Positions 1-11,378 of a DNA stretch of 64,000 nt are shown piece after piece. The stretch is from contig NC_083348.1 in the NCBI RefSeq assembly GCF_019175385.1, positions 49,436,950 through 49,500,949 of the forward strand, in the 5' to 3' direction. The notes below the pieces were generated by a model. It saw only the letters and a program-made list of their open reading frames with translations, was not told the origin of the DNA and searched no databases. The translations under genes were made by a program, and so were the position numbers. Every line of letters starts with the position of its first letter. Within the stretch, counting starts at the first letter, position 1. This DNA comes from Lycium barbarum (lineage: Eukaryota; Streptophyta; Magnoliopsida; Solanales; Solanaceae).

Positions 1-208
1 CAGTTGGCCATGATGATGATGCCCATAGAGGCTGACGGAGTTATATAAGCATATATACATGTATTAACGGTGTTATATAAGCTTATATGCAGCACTTATA
101 CATACCATAGCTCTCAGAGGCATTTCAGATTTATAGGTTTGACTTCTTTTATCTCATATTACTTTCATGTTTTTCTTATGCCATTTTCACGTCTTTCATA
201 CTCGGTAC
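1..208. repeat. Truncated gypsy-type LTR fragment
   Basis: No coding frame is recognisable. Two imperfect copies of a short unit containing gttatataagc occur near 40-60 and 70-90. The segment ends at catactcggtact, which resembles the start of the CAGTAC hairpin module found near the 3' end of the other LTRs here. It then joins family C LTR sequence at about 209. I read it as the remnant of another LTR cut at a deletion junction; the family is unassigned. Confidence 0.4.
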
Positions 209-660
209 TTTATTGCACTTTCGACCCGTTCATTGACTCTTCCTCAAGCCTTGTTAGTATGTTTTGACTCTCACGAATTTATGGTACGATTCGCGAGATG
301 ATCAGGCGAGATCAATGATGTCTTTTGTGAGATAGAACCTTAAAGTGAAAATTGTTTGATCAATAGTTGACTTTTGGGTAAATGAACCATTTTCGGAAAT
401 TTGTCGATTCTAAAAGGTCTGGATGGTCGATTGCGACTTTCTAGTATGTTTGGTTCGGTTCGAAAGGCATTTGCGAGCTTTTTTGGTTATTGGTTGGAAA
501 GGTAGTATTTGGCCATTGGGTGTTGACCCAGTCGAATAGACCTCCGTTGGAAATTATGAGACCACGAGTGAGTCCGTAGCGTGTTTTTATTTGTGAACGC
601 ATGGTTGGTTTGTATCTAGAAGGTCTCGAGTGATTGTCAGATTCCGGGATTGGCACCAGA

Positions 661-810
661 TCCACCATAGCGGACACATTATAGTGAGGTCTTGGCCCGC
701 TATAGCGGAATGATAACTTCTGAGATGGGCGCCATAACGGATCGGATTCTGCTGTGGCGGATACACGATGGTGAGCCTAGAACCGCTGGCGCGATCCCGC
801 TGCAGCGGAC
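661..810 (+). promoter_or_regulatory. Palindrome cluster in C U3 region
   Basis: Two perfect 12-bp palindromes, CCGCTATAGCGG (697-708) and CCGCTGCAGCGG (797-808), lie among degenerate half-sites such as catagcgg and gtggcgg. They sit just upstream of the likely TATA region of the LTR. The C 3' LTR has the same cluster (18600-18760, perfect copy at 18664-18675). The position suggests binding sites for a dimeric factor or a methylation target; function is inferred. Confidence 0.5.
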
Positions 811-1867
811 AACGCGGACCAGAACCTAATAAAAGCTAAGTGAAATCCTTTTAGTTCCCATTCCTTCACCCCTTGTTCATAAGCACTTTTGAGGCGAATT
901 GAGATGATTCTTGGCTGATTTCTCTTGAGGGTAAGTTCCCTAAGATTTAACTCTTTCATTTACATTCCTCAAGCATGAATTCATGATAGCAAATTCATAA
1001 AACTTAAGAAGGAAGATGAGTTTGATGTTTTCCCTATTATTTTAGTTCTAATCTTTTAAATGATAATTGTTTGTGGATTTGGCTAATCTAATGATAGATG
1101 TTGATGATTTAATAGCTAATAAGCTTGAATCTTTCATTTATGTTTATTAAATTGATGGTTTGAAAGTCAGGGTCTATACCCAAATTGGGGGTTGGACTTG
1201 ATTAATGAAATTGACCTATTCTTGAGTTTTTTAGCAATTGATTAGTAGGATTGAACTCCTAGAATGTTGAATTACATATTTAACTTTCTAAATATCCATT
1301 TTACCTTTGTAGGCCCATTTCCCCTCTTTCTCCATAGTTGAATTTGATTTGAAAGATAAGTATAGCAATATGGGTGTTGTTCTTCCTTATTTCTAATGTA
1401 GAACTCGATTATGAATAGACTTTGAGTATTTGAAGGCGCTACGAAAGGGCAAGGCAAGGGTGTGATTGTCCTTGGCTCCTTCTCAGCTACCAGATAGGTT
1501 ACAGCTTACCTTATGGTTAGACTTCAATTAGTAAAGCATATGTAGAGTTAATGATTGTTGGAGATAGCATGTTACTCCTTCGGGTATGAAGTTGGGATGG
1601 ATTACCTAGGTTGGTACTACTGTTTGATTTTGGCCTTTTGCCTTGCTGTGATCTATTTGGCTTTTTCCCACATGTGTGCTATTGGACTTCATGCTTAGTT
1701 GTCTTATCATGATTGTGAAATTCGTATCCCTCACTTATTGGGTATTATCTGGGATAGAGGAAAGAAATTGACTTGTTACTGATATCGAGAGATGTGTCTA
1801 TGTGTGGCACGATTGTCAATGATATACTCTTGTTGGTATTGATATCATGTATGCATTCATACACATA

Positions 1868-2080
1868 TATTGGACCGGGTTGCATGTTCCACAACATATA
1901 TTAGACCAGGTTACATGTTTCGCAATATTTATTGGATCGGGTTACACGTTCTGTAACATATATTGGATCGGGTTGCATGTTCCGCAACATATATTGAACC
2001 GGGTTTCATGTTCCGCAACATTTATTGGACCGAGTTTCACGTTCTCAAACATATATTGGACTGGGTTGTACGCTTCGCAG
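1868..2080 (+). repeat. 31-bp tandem repeat in C LTR, about 7 copies
   Basis: The unit is close to tattggatcgggttgcatg plus ttccgcaacata. About seven diverged copies run head to tail and the last is partial. The same core (ttggatcggg-ytgca-ttccgca) recurs in the LTR of element B at 40-bp spacing (21940-22062). Confidence 0.85.
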
Positions 2081-2744
2081 AATCGGGATGTACGCCGCAG
2101 TAGGTACATGGATTTCGCGGGTCCTCCATAGATCATGAGAGTCGAGGTGTGGAGGTATTCTGCCAGAGCATGTGTGTATTATTGCATTACATTGCATAAC
2201 TTGTACATTCATATTTCATTCACTCATATATCTGATTCTAGTTATGGTTATTTATTGTATTGTACGGTGCGCGTGGACATTGACTTCCTGGTTGATTACT
2301 GATTTGAGATCGGTGTGTGCTTGATTAATGCATACTTGGGGATTGATGGTCTCGAGGAGTAGAGATTTCTCCTAGGCTATTACTTGAAGTTACGGAGTAC
2401 TATTGTTGGTTGTACTAGTAATTGTGGTTTATTCTGAGGAATTGTGGGAAACTTGTGTTTAAGTGCTTCACCATAGGCTATGATTTATCTATTTGATCTT
2501 TATGTACTTGAGTTGTTATTCTTGGATTGTGCGGTGTTTATATTTGATTGAAAGCATGTATATTCTTTAGCATCATCCTTTATATATGTTAGTAAACTGT
2601 TGCCAGCCTATGATGTCTGTTGAGTACGTATTATTTGTACTGATGCTATAATGTTATGCTTCTTTTTAGGGTGTAGAGTGTATGATAGGTTCTATTTCTA
2701 ATCGTCGAGAGTGTTTTCCTGACACGGTGTTGTTGGGTACTTAG

Positions 2745-4952
2745 TGTTACACCTTAGAAAATTCCCCGTAACTGTACATTGAATAGGCTAGCGAAGAGCG
2801 CAACGTATACAATGATTCGGATAAGTGAGAGATAGCATTTGACAATCCTAATCGAGATTCAAGACATTAGACGTAAAGGAAACGTTTGACAAAGGAAGTA
2901 AAGGATAGGTTATATGTCGGGTAGGAATCATGGACGACGAGTTAACGATGGAATAATGATGTCTTGGAGACGAGTGGTAACGTCCCTTAGATTGGAATTG
3001 AGGTGCTAAACAAGTGTCAAGAAGGTTCCATAAGGATTGGAGATCAAACGAGTCGACGAGAACGAAATCGGAACAGCTGAGCATTATACGGCCCAACATA
3101 CTGGCCGTATAAATTATACTGGCCGTATGTTAGGCCATATAATTAGCCAAGAGGGACATCATTCTCTAGACCAAACATACGGCCATACATACGGCCCGTA
3201 TAAAATGTACGAACCGTATGTTGGTCCGTATATCTTAGTCGGGACAGGTTTCAATTTAATATAAGGACCTTTTTCCCTCATTTTATTTCATTTCATTTCA
3301 CTTCTCTACACTTCAAGAAAACTCTAGAACACTCTCCAATATTCATCCATAAGAATTCAAAGGAAATTGATGATCAACTTCATCAAACCAACAAGAATCA
3401 AGAGTATGAAACCCATTAAAGTCATCTAAGCTAAGAAATTTCAAAGGAAGTGAGTTAGGGTTTTTGGTGCAAGAAGAGTATTGTTACTCAAGGATTGTTC
3501 CTACAATATCTAAGGTTAGTTTTATGATATTTTCATGATGTTTAAGATATTGAGAAGTTGAAACACTTGGATTGTTGAAGAATATAGAAAATGGGTCATA
3601 AATGTGGGAATAGTGCTATTGTTGAGTTAGTAGTTTGGAATGAATCATGAATATGGATATGTTGTGATTGTAAGCATGTTATGAATGACCTTTAGAACAT
3701 GGAATAAGTATTATATGTGAGAAAATGCGACAGTGAACTTTAACCACCATTATGGGGAAATTGGAGTGAGATTGTGAATTGCGAATAATATAGATGGATG
3801 ACGATTGTTGTCTATTATATTGTGAACGTTGTTATGAATGTTTGGGATTTGATATAGAATATGGGAAAAGTGGTATAAACAAAGGAAATTCTGCCCAAAT
3901 TTTCCTAGAAATAGTAAGCACATTTAAGTAATGGATTAGCTAATGTTAACGCGAATTCTTTTGAAGGTAAAGGCGTGAACCTTAAAGGAGAACGAGCAAG
4001 CAATATAGTAGTTAAACGAAAAAGTTATGTGAGGCTAGTCCTTTCTTTCTATGGCATGAATCCGATGGTATGATTTTTCCTTCTTTTCCATGAATCCTAT
4101 ACATCCCGGAATAGGGTCTATGTTCATGAATAGCCACATGAGATAAGAGATATATTATGAGTCCAATAATGATGATGATGAGTTAAGTATAAAGCTTCTA
4201 GAGTTCATGACATGATATTGTTTATCGTATACACTCACCTCATATACTATTTCCTTCAAGGTAAGGCAGAATGCTTATAAAAGTCCATAATGGAATCGGG
4301 GGTTCACGACCTTATGTCACCTCGATAAAATATAGCTATCTTTGGGTTATTATACCTGCATTATGATGAGTATATGTTGATGATATTACACCGTACCTAT
4401 ATGGACGGGCAGACACACACCACTATAGTGGGCAGCTTATACCCCGGACGCGGGAGGCCTGGACGCAAGTTATACATTATCACACCGTACCTATATAGAC
4501 GGGCAACTTATATATTTATGCATACATGACATGATGATGACTATGAAGTAAGCCAACATACATTATTACTTTTATAATTGACAGTCAGATACAGTTGCTC
4601 CTTATTTGATGCTCTCTTTATCTCATTGACGTATTATTATTATTATTATTTATGCCTCTTATACTCAGTACAATGTTCGTACTGACGTCCATTTTCTTTG
4701 GACGCTGTGTTCATGCCTACAGGTAGACAGGAAGGTGATCTTGATCCAGATCCGTAGAAGCTAGTAGCTGATTTGAGAGCACTCCATTGTTTCGGAGGTG
4801 CCTTTGATTATTCTTTTGTGTATAGATATATATATTCTGGGCACGACGGCGTCCTGTCCCGTCCCCATGTCTTGCAGTCTAGTAGAGGCTCGTAGATACG
4901 CAGTGTGGGTTAGATGGTCTCACGATGTTATTACTATATAAATTATCATTTT
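2745..4952 (+). mobile_element. Family D solo LTR, left part
   Basis: It starts TGTTACACCTT and, after the nested element A is skipped, ends at 14481 with ggtcgttaca. The 5-bp target duplication cttag flanks it (2740-2744 and 14482-14486). The length without A is about 2.39 kb. It is related to the F LTRs (same start, U3 palindromes, AAG/GTTAG donor-like site at 3515, gcctacag/gtagacagg at 4722). No internal sequence or second LTR is attached, so it is a solo LTR, usually formed by LTR-LTR recombination. Confidence 0.88.
3083..3266 (+). promoter_or_regulatory. D U3 palindromes and TATA-like box
   Basis: Repeated half-sites of the form ATACGGCC/GGCCGTAT occur at least seven times from 3088 to 3233, several as inverted pairs. 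They are followed about 25 bp later by taatataagg near 3257-3265, the best TATA candidate. F carries the same architecture with the variant TATACGG-A-CCGTATA. Promoter role is inferred from position. Confidence 0.5.
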
Positions 4953-7872
4953 TGTCACGACCCAGCCCCGTGGGCCGCGACTGGCACCCTATCTGGGTAC
5001 CCAGACCAAACCGCATATTCATTTACCAAATCCGAGCATATTCCAAAAATTCATAAAAGTCATATCAAACTGAATCTTTATCAAATATGTCTTAAGCGGT
5101 CACACAAATCAAAATGCCATATCAAATACAAACTGAGCGGCGGAATAGACATCGCCGGTCGAAAGTGCAAACATAAGCATAAGGGCCATTTAGGGCCATC
5201 AAAACAAACGGACCGCTTTAAGACCAGAAAACAAAATCAAACAAACATATATAGGACCCTCGCCCCACATATATGACTACAGGCCTCTACGAACTCAAAA
5301 CAAAGACATATGGCGAGACAGGGCCTCGCCGTACCCAAATCGTCAAATATACAGAGCATATACATAGCAAAAGGAGTCTGTACCAAAAGTGGACTCCGGA
5401 TCAGAAGGAGTACTCCAAAATAGCAGAAAGTGAAACCTACAGTGGAGGATCACTAATGTCTGTACCTGCGGGCATGAAACGCAGCCCCCGAAGAAAGGGG
5501 GTCAGTACGAAATATGTACTGAGTATGTAAAGCACGGAGTACAGAAATATGGATCAAAACTGAAAGCAAATCAGATAACAAAGTGGAGTACAAATCAGTA
5601 TGTCAAAATCCGTATCAAAGTCATATACGTATACATAATGCAAACGAAATCATGCAAACGCTTAAGAACGTGGTCGCCACTCCGACGCTGGCGCCACACA
5701 CAGCATAACACCAGAAAGTTTCAAATCTCCGTACATCCCCGAACACAAACACAAACATAGGTGAGCGTATCGCATCACGAGCCATATCACAGCATAACTC
5801 CAAACGGAACCCGGCCCTATGGCGAAGCCTCGGGAACCGTAACACAGCATACGACCGAATTATCATAAAGCGCACGAATCAAAACCGGCCCGGGAACCGG
5901 TGAACGAAGTCATAATAAGGCACGAGCGGAGTCGTGAGCAAACAAATGCAACTCATATTTCAAAATAGCCTTTTCAAAAACTTAGTAGTCTCATAAGTCA
6001 TTTCATAGTACAAAATAATCGAATACTTAGTCGATACAAAGTTTCACTTCACAAAATGGTTCCAAAATAGTACGTATGGCTCAAAACGTAACTTAGCATA
6101 TCATAATATTCCAAACATATCTCGAAGGAGGAAGTTTCAAAACCGAAAGTATCATATCAAACTTTATTCAAAAGGACAGCCCAATAAGACAAATAGGGCG
6201 TCTCGGGGTTAGCGGGCCCACCTCGAGTCGAATTGAGGTGGCGAACATACTTTACGAACATTTATAGGCCAAAAGGGTCATACATAATCATTACCAAGTG
6301 ACCCGATCACATTTGGATAGGTTTCAGACGATTGGTGGCATTCTCGCCAAAATAGAGCCCTTAGGCTTCAATTGAATTGAATGAATAGTAGCTTTTCTGT
6401 GGATCGGGTTTCGAGGAGCAGAAATGCTCCGGAAGTTCCAATATTCGCCTATGATACTAAGACATGCCAAACGAAGAAGTAGGGAGCTTTACATACCTTA
6501 TAGACGTCTTATGCTCTCCCAAAAGTCAAGTCCTGTTTCGTCCGAAATCTGCAAATGGTCAAAGTTACCAATTGAGATTCTTAGGCTTAAAAATGCCTAC
6601 CGAAATTTCGGCAGCATTTCCCCTATAAATCTAACATCCCCGAGACTTAGCTCGGCTCAAAATACATCAACAACAACAGCCCACACATCAACAAACAACA
6701 CAAATCATAATCAAACCACTCTAGCTTCAATGTTCTACCTTATTACCTAAGTTGGCAACTTTTCATTTAAACTTCCAAAACTCCAAATCTATACCCACAT
6801 CACTATATTCATTTACTCATTCAAGATTATTCAATCACATCCCAAATACATTCCAAACCATATACGAAAGTTCCCGAAATTCATTATTTTCCATATTTCA
6901 TTCAAAACATCAAAAGTCACGACGAACATTCGAACTTGCGTCGTTTCATTCCGAATTCATTAACATCAACTATATGTCACATTTAAAGTCTTTAGCATCA
7001 ACGATATACAATGATATACACAAATATACCAAAGGTATATACTTTCCGATAACGTTCCGAAATCATTTTCCAACGCCATTTCAATTCATTAATCATTCAC
7101 TTACGACATAAAGGTCACAACGACGCATTAAACAAACTAAACAAGATCAATTCACATTTATTTCTCCTTCCTAAGGGCACACGGCCACCTTGCAAAATAT
7201 ACACACACCCACGGCTTCATTCACACATCAAAGTTACGGGGTTCTCGTCTATTCTCAATCCTTAACACATTCATATCAATTCTATAACACAAAAGTGTAA
7301 GAATTCTCACCTTTTCTTGAAACCCCGACTTATCGCAAACGTAGTTCTTGTGCCAAACTAATTATACCCCGTTGAAGAGGGTCTTGAGCACTTCACAACT
7401 ATGTAGAAACTAAGATTTTTGGATTAATAACAAAGGCTATGGAATTTTTTTTTTCCTTTTTTTCCTTGCTCGGCCGAGAGCTCCAATGGAGTGTTCTCCA
7501 ATTTTTTTTTTGTTTTGAATGATTTCTTGATAACTTCCAAAGTATGCTTTGATATATATCCACTTAAAGTCATGTGCATAGCACATGACTTGCAAAGAAT
7601 GGGCTTGGACCTCACTTGGCCGGCCACTTCACACTTTGGGCCTCAATTTTATGTTGTCCAATTCTTGGCCCAATTCATAAAAGTCCCGTTTTGTAATTCC
7701 CGAAACTAATTTCCGAAATTCCAAATTTACCCTCGGCCTTCCCCGATGTCTTAACATTAATGATTCCACAACTAACATAGTCATATTCACCAAAATCAAA
7801 AATATTTCCTTATAACACACAAGTCTTGTTTATTTCTCGATTTCCAATTATACGAAAGCACGGGACATAACA
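4953..7872 (-). mobile_element. Element A, 3' LTR
   Basis: In element sense it begins TGTTATGTCCCG (at 7872) and ends GGGTCGTGACA (at 4953). A TATA-like gatatatatc lies at 7551-7560. A donor-like aaag/gtgag follows at 7310, and ttcatgcccgcag/gtac marks a possible acceptor at 5466, preceded by the hairpin pair at 5485-5521 (ccccc/ggggg and cagtac/gtactg). Several open frames in it are duplicated exactly in the other LTR and are not credible genes. Confidence 0.93.
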
Positions 7873-7908
7873 TTCTCCCCCCCTTTAGAACATTCATCCT
7901 CGAATGTT
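7873..7908 (-). other. Element A polypurine tract with upstream hairpin
   Basis: The minus strand reads ctaaaggggggagaa at 7873-7887, directly against the LTR start, as expected for the plus-strand primer. Just 5' of it lies the near-perfect inverted repeat aacattc-gagga-tgaatgtt (7889-7908). The same arrangement occurs in B, F and G. Confidence 0.88.
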
Positions 7909-8230
7909 AAATTGACCTCATGGGGTGTCATACTACTCCGGGAGGGTCCTCTTCATAATTGTCCTTCGTGGATTTTCCGACATAGCTTTTTCACCCACAT
8001 GACGGGGTAATTCTTCACATCACTAATGCAAATGCCTTCATAATATATTTTCTCATACCCCACGTAATCACCGAACCATACGCTATATTCTTGTAATGGA
8101 CGAACACTTTCCAGACATCATAGTCAATATCATTTTTTTTTTGTTACACTTCTGAGTTTCTTACCACATCGTCGTAATCTCACTTTACTTCATACCAGAC
8201 ACTTCATGCCAAACAGATTCAGAACTAGGG

Positions 8231-8720
8231 CCAGATGCGTTTAAGCATATCGGACGAATTCATAGTCAACATCAGAGGTACGGAAGTATATCAGACAAAT
8301 TTGAGATCGGAGTCAGACGTACAAAGGCGTATCAGACGGATTCGTAATCAGAATCAAACACACGAAGATATACCAGACAGATTCATAATCGGAGTCAGAC
8401 GTACAAGATCATATCGGACAGATTCGAAATCAGAATCAAATGTATAGAATTGTATCATACAGAGTCGTGATTAGACAAACCGAAATGTATCGAACATACG
8501 CGTGATCAAAATCACACGCACAGAAGCATATCAGACGGATTTATATCCAGAGTCAGACATACAGAGGTGTGCCAGACAGAAACGTATCCAGAATCAGACG
8601 CACAAGGATTCATCAAACGGGAACATAATCGAGCTCAGAAATACAGAGGCGTACTAGACAGAGCCTTATCGGAATCGGGAGTGCAGAAGCACAACAGATA
8701 GAATGTCGAATTAGAATCAA
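8231..8720 (-). repeat. 41-bp tandem repeat array, about 12 copies
   Basis: On the plus strand the unit approximates cagacgtacagaggcgtat followed by cagacggattcataatcagaat, with a period of about 41 bp. Copies are diverged by roughly 15-35% from one another. The array occupies the position between gag and the PPT where pol would lie in a full element. No coding capacity is evident; a short open frame across it reflects the period. It may be a 3' UTR minisatellite of the type reported in other plant gypsy elements. Confidence 0.82.
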
Positions 8721-9318
8721 ATCGCTCCTATTAAGGCTCCAATAATTCATGAGAATTTCCTTTTTATTGGCAAACTTATTCGCCAAGTTGTCACACAAAT
8801 TGTCTTACGTCTCGCGGATCGACTCTTTCAAAGATTCCACTTATTCACACTGCTTATCTTTCATCTTTCCTACCCTCCATACTCATTTTCTCTTTCAGAC
8901 ATCGTCATTCTAAACTGAGTTATAATGTACTTAGGGATTTTCTATCCCTTGACAACTTTCGGATCGTCGCCCCCGCTTCGCTTCATGTATTCGGTTTATT
9001 AAAACCTTTCGTCTATCACAACATTAGTTGCCGGGTCTCGGCTCTTAACCCACATGGGCATCAAACGAAAATCATACACACACACACATACACACATTTA
9101 CTAATACCTTACTGGCGAACGTCTCTGACTGTTATTCAAATTCGTTCAATTTCCCAAGCGGTGTTGTACCCTTTTCTTTTTGCCCATTTAGTCCGCCTCG
9201 TTCTGCGCGACTCCCGAAAGGGCGCTAATTACTCCACACACATTCTATTTACCTTTTGGTTACCCCAAATTTCCATCTATATTTATCGCACTCTCACTTA
9301 TGAAAAACTTTACATTAC

Positions 9319-9423
9319 TTCCCAGGGGTCACCCATCCCAGAATTGCTCTGGCTTGAGCACGCTTAACCCCGGAACTTTCATGCATTTTGACGCGTTAGG
9401 GCTGATATAATTTCGTCGATTGC
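9319..9423 (-). pseudogene. 5S rRNA-derived segment
   Basis: Read on the minus strand, this matches the plant 5S rRNA gene nearly end to end with few gaps. The strongest blocks are ggttaagcgtgctc (box A region), ctgggatgggtgaccc with tgggaagt (box C region and 3' arm), and tatatcagccctaacgc near the 5' end. Many substitutions and a missing CTC in the 3' block rule out a functional 5S gene. It lies in the same strand sense as element A, between gag and the 41-bp array. Cassandra TRIM elements carry 5S sequence in their LTRs, but here it lies outside the LTR. Whether it retains Pol III promoter activity is unknown. Confidence 0.78.
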
Positions 9424-9755
9424 CCCGCACGGCCTTTGTCACGTAATTTTAGGGCAGATCGGGGTCTTAGCAAATTTTTCAGAAAATTTTTGTAGCGGGT
9501 CCCACCCCCGGTTAAGTCGTACCATTACCATGTCGCCCTTCTGAATCTTAAACATTCACTTTCATACACATATACATATGATTACGGGTAACCCACGGAT
9601 TTAAGTCTTCATCCCACGAATTCCGCCTCCAAATATTTTCATTGATTCGAATTCTTACCCTACTTTTACTGACACGTAGAAAGAGAACATCGCGTGCTAT
9701 ACTGAAATACAGACCTATCCATGCACACATTCATTCAGAAAAAGGTTAGTAACAT

Positions 9756-11176
9756 ACCTGGGTCTGCGTCTGGTGATGCCTCTGGGTCACGCCGACCAGT
9801 CAAAGCGTATATGCGGTTCGAGGGACCGCTAGAACCTGAACCGCCACCGCGGCCTCGACCGCGTCCTGCCGGTGCTGGCATACCTCACCCTCCAGGGCGT
9901 GAAACAGATGGAGTAGATGATGAACCGGCGGCTGACCCTGTCGGCTGAGCCACACTACCAGAACCGCTAGCCAACGGACAGTCTCTCATAAAGTGGCCCT
10001 GACCACCACAAGAAAAATAAGCTCCAATCGCTCGATAGCATTCCCCAGGATGAGACTTCCCGCAATGAGAACAACGGGGCCTGGGTGGTCTGGCATGGCT
10101 GGGACCCCTGGATACCTGTGAACCTGCCACTCTGGGGCTCTGACCGGTCCCGCACTATCCAATCGCTTATTAGCAGACTGTGTGTCCTGGCCTGACGGAG
10201 GGAAGTATCCACTGGACTGATACTGAGGCTGCCCGCCCCGAGAATCTCCAGAATACCCCACTGATCTGGCCCTCTTGGGCCGTCTCCCATCATACTCTCT
10301 GCTGGGCCGATCTGCTCAGTGCCGGTTCTCCATCCCCTGGGCGTAGGCCTGTAGACGGGCAATGTCCATATCTGTCTGCAATGACACCGCCATACAACCG
10401 TCAATCAGGTAACGATCCAACACCATAACATATCTATGCATCCGATCAGACATATCAGCTACCACGGCAGGTGCATACCGGGCCAGGGAATCAAACTCCA
10501 AATTATATTCACGAACGCTTCGACCCCTCTGCTGCAATTGTAAGAACCGATCAGCTCGCTCCCGTCGTAACTCTGGGGGCAGAAAGTGGCGGGTGAATGC
10601 TGTCACAAACTGATCCAAAGTGGCTGGAGGGGCACCCTCTCCCCTAGACAGCTCCCAAGTCTCGTACCAGTGGGTTGCCACATCTCGAAGTCTGTGCGAA
10701 GCCAGCTCGACCGACTCGGTCTCTGAAGCCCTGACCAAGTCCAGTGAGCGTCGCATCCCCCGGATAAAGTCATGGGGGTCCTCATCGGGCTTAGACCCGA
10801 AAAACTCTGGAGGGCCACATAATAGAAACTCCCGAACTCTCAGGCTGTCCCGCCTGTCATCGTCGTCATCGTCCCTCCGCCCACGTCTGCAAGCCTGACC
10901 TGCTACTAGTGTAGTCAGCAACTGTACAACCTCCCTCAGGGTCCTATCCTCCGCCCCTGGCTGAGGAGCTGGAGCCTCAGGAGCGGGTACACGGACCTCT
11001 GAAGCTGCTGAAGGTCCTGCTCCGGGCTGTACTAGTGGGGGTGTAGCAGACCCCTCAGAATGAGGCACATCCTCAAGCAACTCATAAACACGAGCCCGGG
11101 TAGCTCGCTGTGCCTGACTGGTCTCTCCCATCCTCGCTTTGCCCTTCTGGGCCGCCGTTGCCTTCTTCGGAGGCAT
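9756..11176 (-). pseudogene. gag: gag of element A, with one frameshift and stops
   Basis: It starts at MPPKKATAAQKGK, the same gag N-terminus as in G and close to F; an ATG four codons upstream (11188) is less likely by that comparison. The retrotransposon gag domain ([51 protein letters not shown]) covers about residues 125-270. A TGA at 10316-10318 ends the first 286 residues and the same frame reopens beyond it. A frameshift near 10130 moves to a second frame with CSHCGKSHPGEC and a knuckle YFSCGGQGHFMRDC, in which the first Cys is Tyr. A further TGA lies at 9885. Homology continues to about 9756 and then stops, before any protease. Gag would form the virus-like particle and bind genomic RNA. 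Confidence 0.85.
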
Positions 11177-11281
11177 CGCTGCAAACACAATAACGGGTCA
11201 GATCAGAATACCCTAATAGCACAGCTCTATCGCACGATCTAAGATTCCAAAGAAGGTAACATCCTAAATGCCCTGTAGCTT

Positions 11282-11321
11282 CCTGTTTATAGATGTGGTG
11301 CACAACACATCGATAAACAAG
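11282..11321 (-). ncRNA. Leader hairpin with GTGCAC loop (DIS-like), element A
   Basis: On the minus strand, cttgtttatcgatgtg (11321-11306) pairs with cacatctataaacagg (11297-11282), 15 of 16 positions. The 8-nt loop TTGTGCAC contains the self-complementary hexamer GTGCAC. It starts 41 nt downstream of the PBS and is followed by the conserved gctacagggcatttagga. The form matches retroviral dimerization initiation sites; function in this element is inferred. Confidence 0.7.
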
Positions 11322-11362
11322 ACTCTACAAGACACGGCCTGTAGACATTCCGAGGACAAACT

Positions 11363-11374
11363 ACTCTGATACCA
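11363..11374 (-). other. Primer-binding site of element A
   Basis: The minus strand reads tggtatcagagt, four bases inside the 5' LTR end. It matches the 3' end of plant initiator methionine tRNA over 11 of 12 bases. This fixes the element orientation. Confidence 0.9.
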
Positions 11375-11378
11375 CTTT

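Larger units (their letters stand above)
209..2744 (+). mobile_element. Element C, 5' LTR (left part, lacks first ~30 bases)
   Basis: This aligns by eye with 18134-19485, the C 3' LTR, which starts TGTAACGACC at 18104; the first ~30 bases are missing here. In order it holds CCGCTATAGCGG-type palindromes (661-810), a possible TATA-like taataaaag near 826, a splice-donor-like gagg/gtaagtt at 931, a 31-bp tandem array (1868-2080), a gagtac...gtact hairpin near 2618-2645 and an acceptor-like ttcttttt-ag ending at 2669. It is interrupted at 2744 by the family D solo LTR and resumes at 14487. Confidence 0.75.

Noticed and set aside
5273..5530. Open frame of 85 codons repeated almost exactly at 11699-11956 (and 6424-7111 with 12850-13537)
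   Set aside because: They lie in the antisense of the two LTRs of element A. Duplication reflects LTR identity and no protein family is recognisable.
8231..8720. CRISPR-like regular repeats (also 1868-2080, 50615-50744)
   Set aside because: Units are contiguous tandem repeats without unique spacers, inside plant retrotransposons.
9161..9367. Intact Cassandra TRIM insertion around the 5S-like segment
   Set aside because: I found no short LTR pair, PBS or target duplication flanking it.
9319..9423. Functional 5S rRNA gene
   Set aside because: Too many substitutions, a short deletion in the 3' block and no T-run terminator right after it; best read as a derived segment.
9721..10898. Plus-strand open frames rich in Pro, Arg and Ser
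   Set aside because: Shadows of the minus-strand gag of element A.
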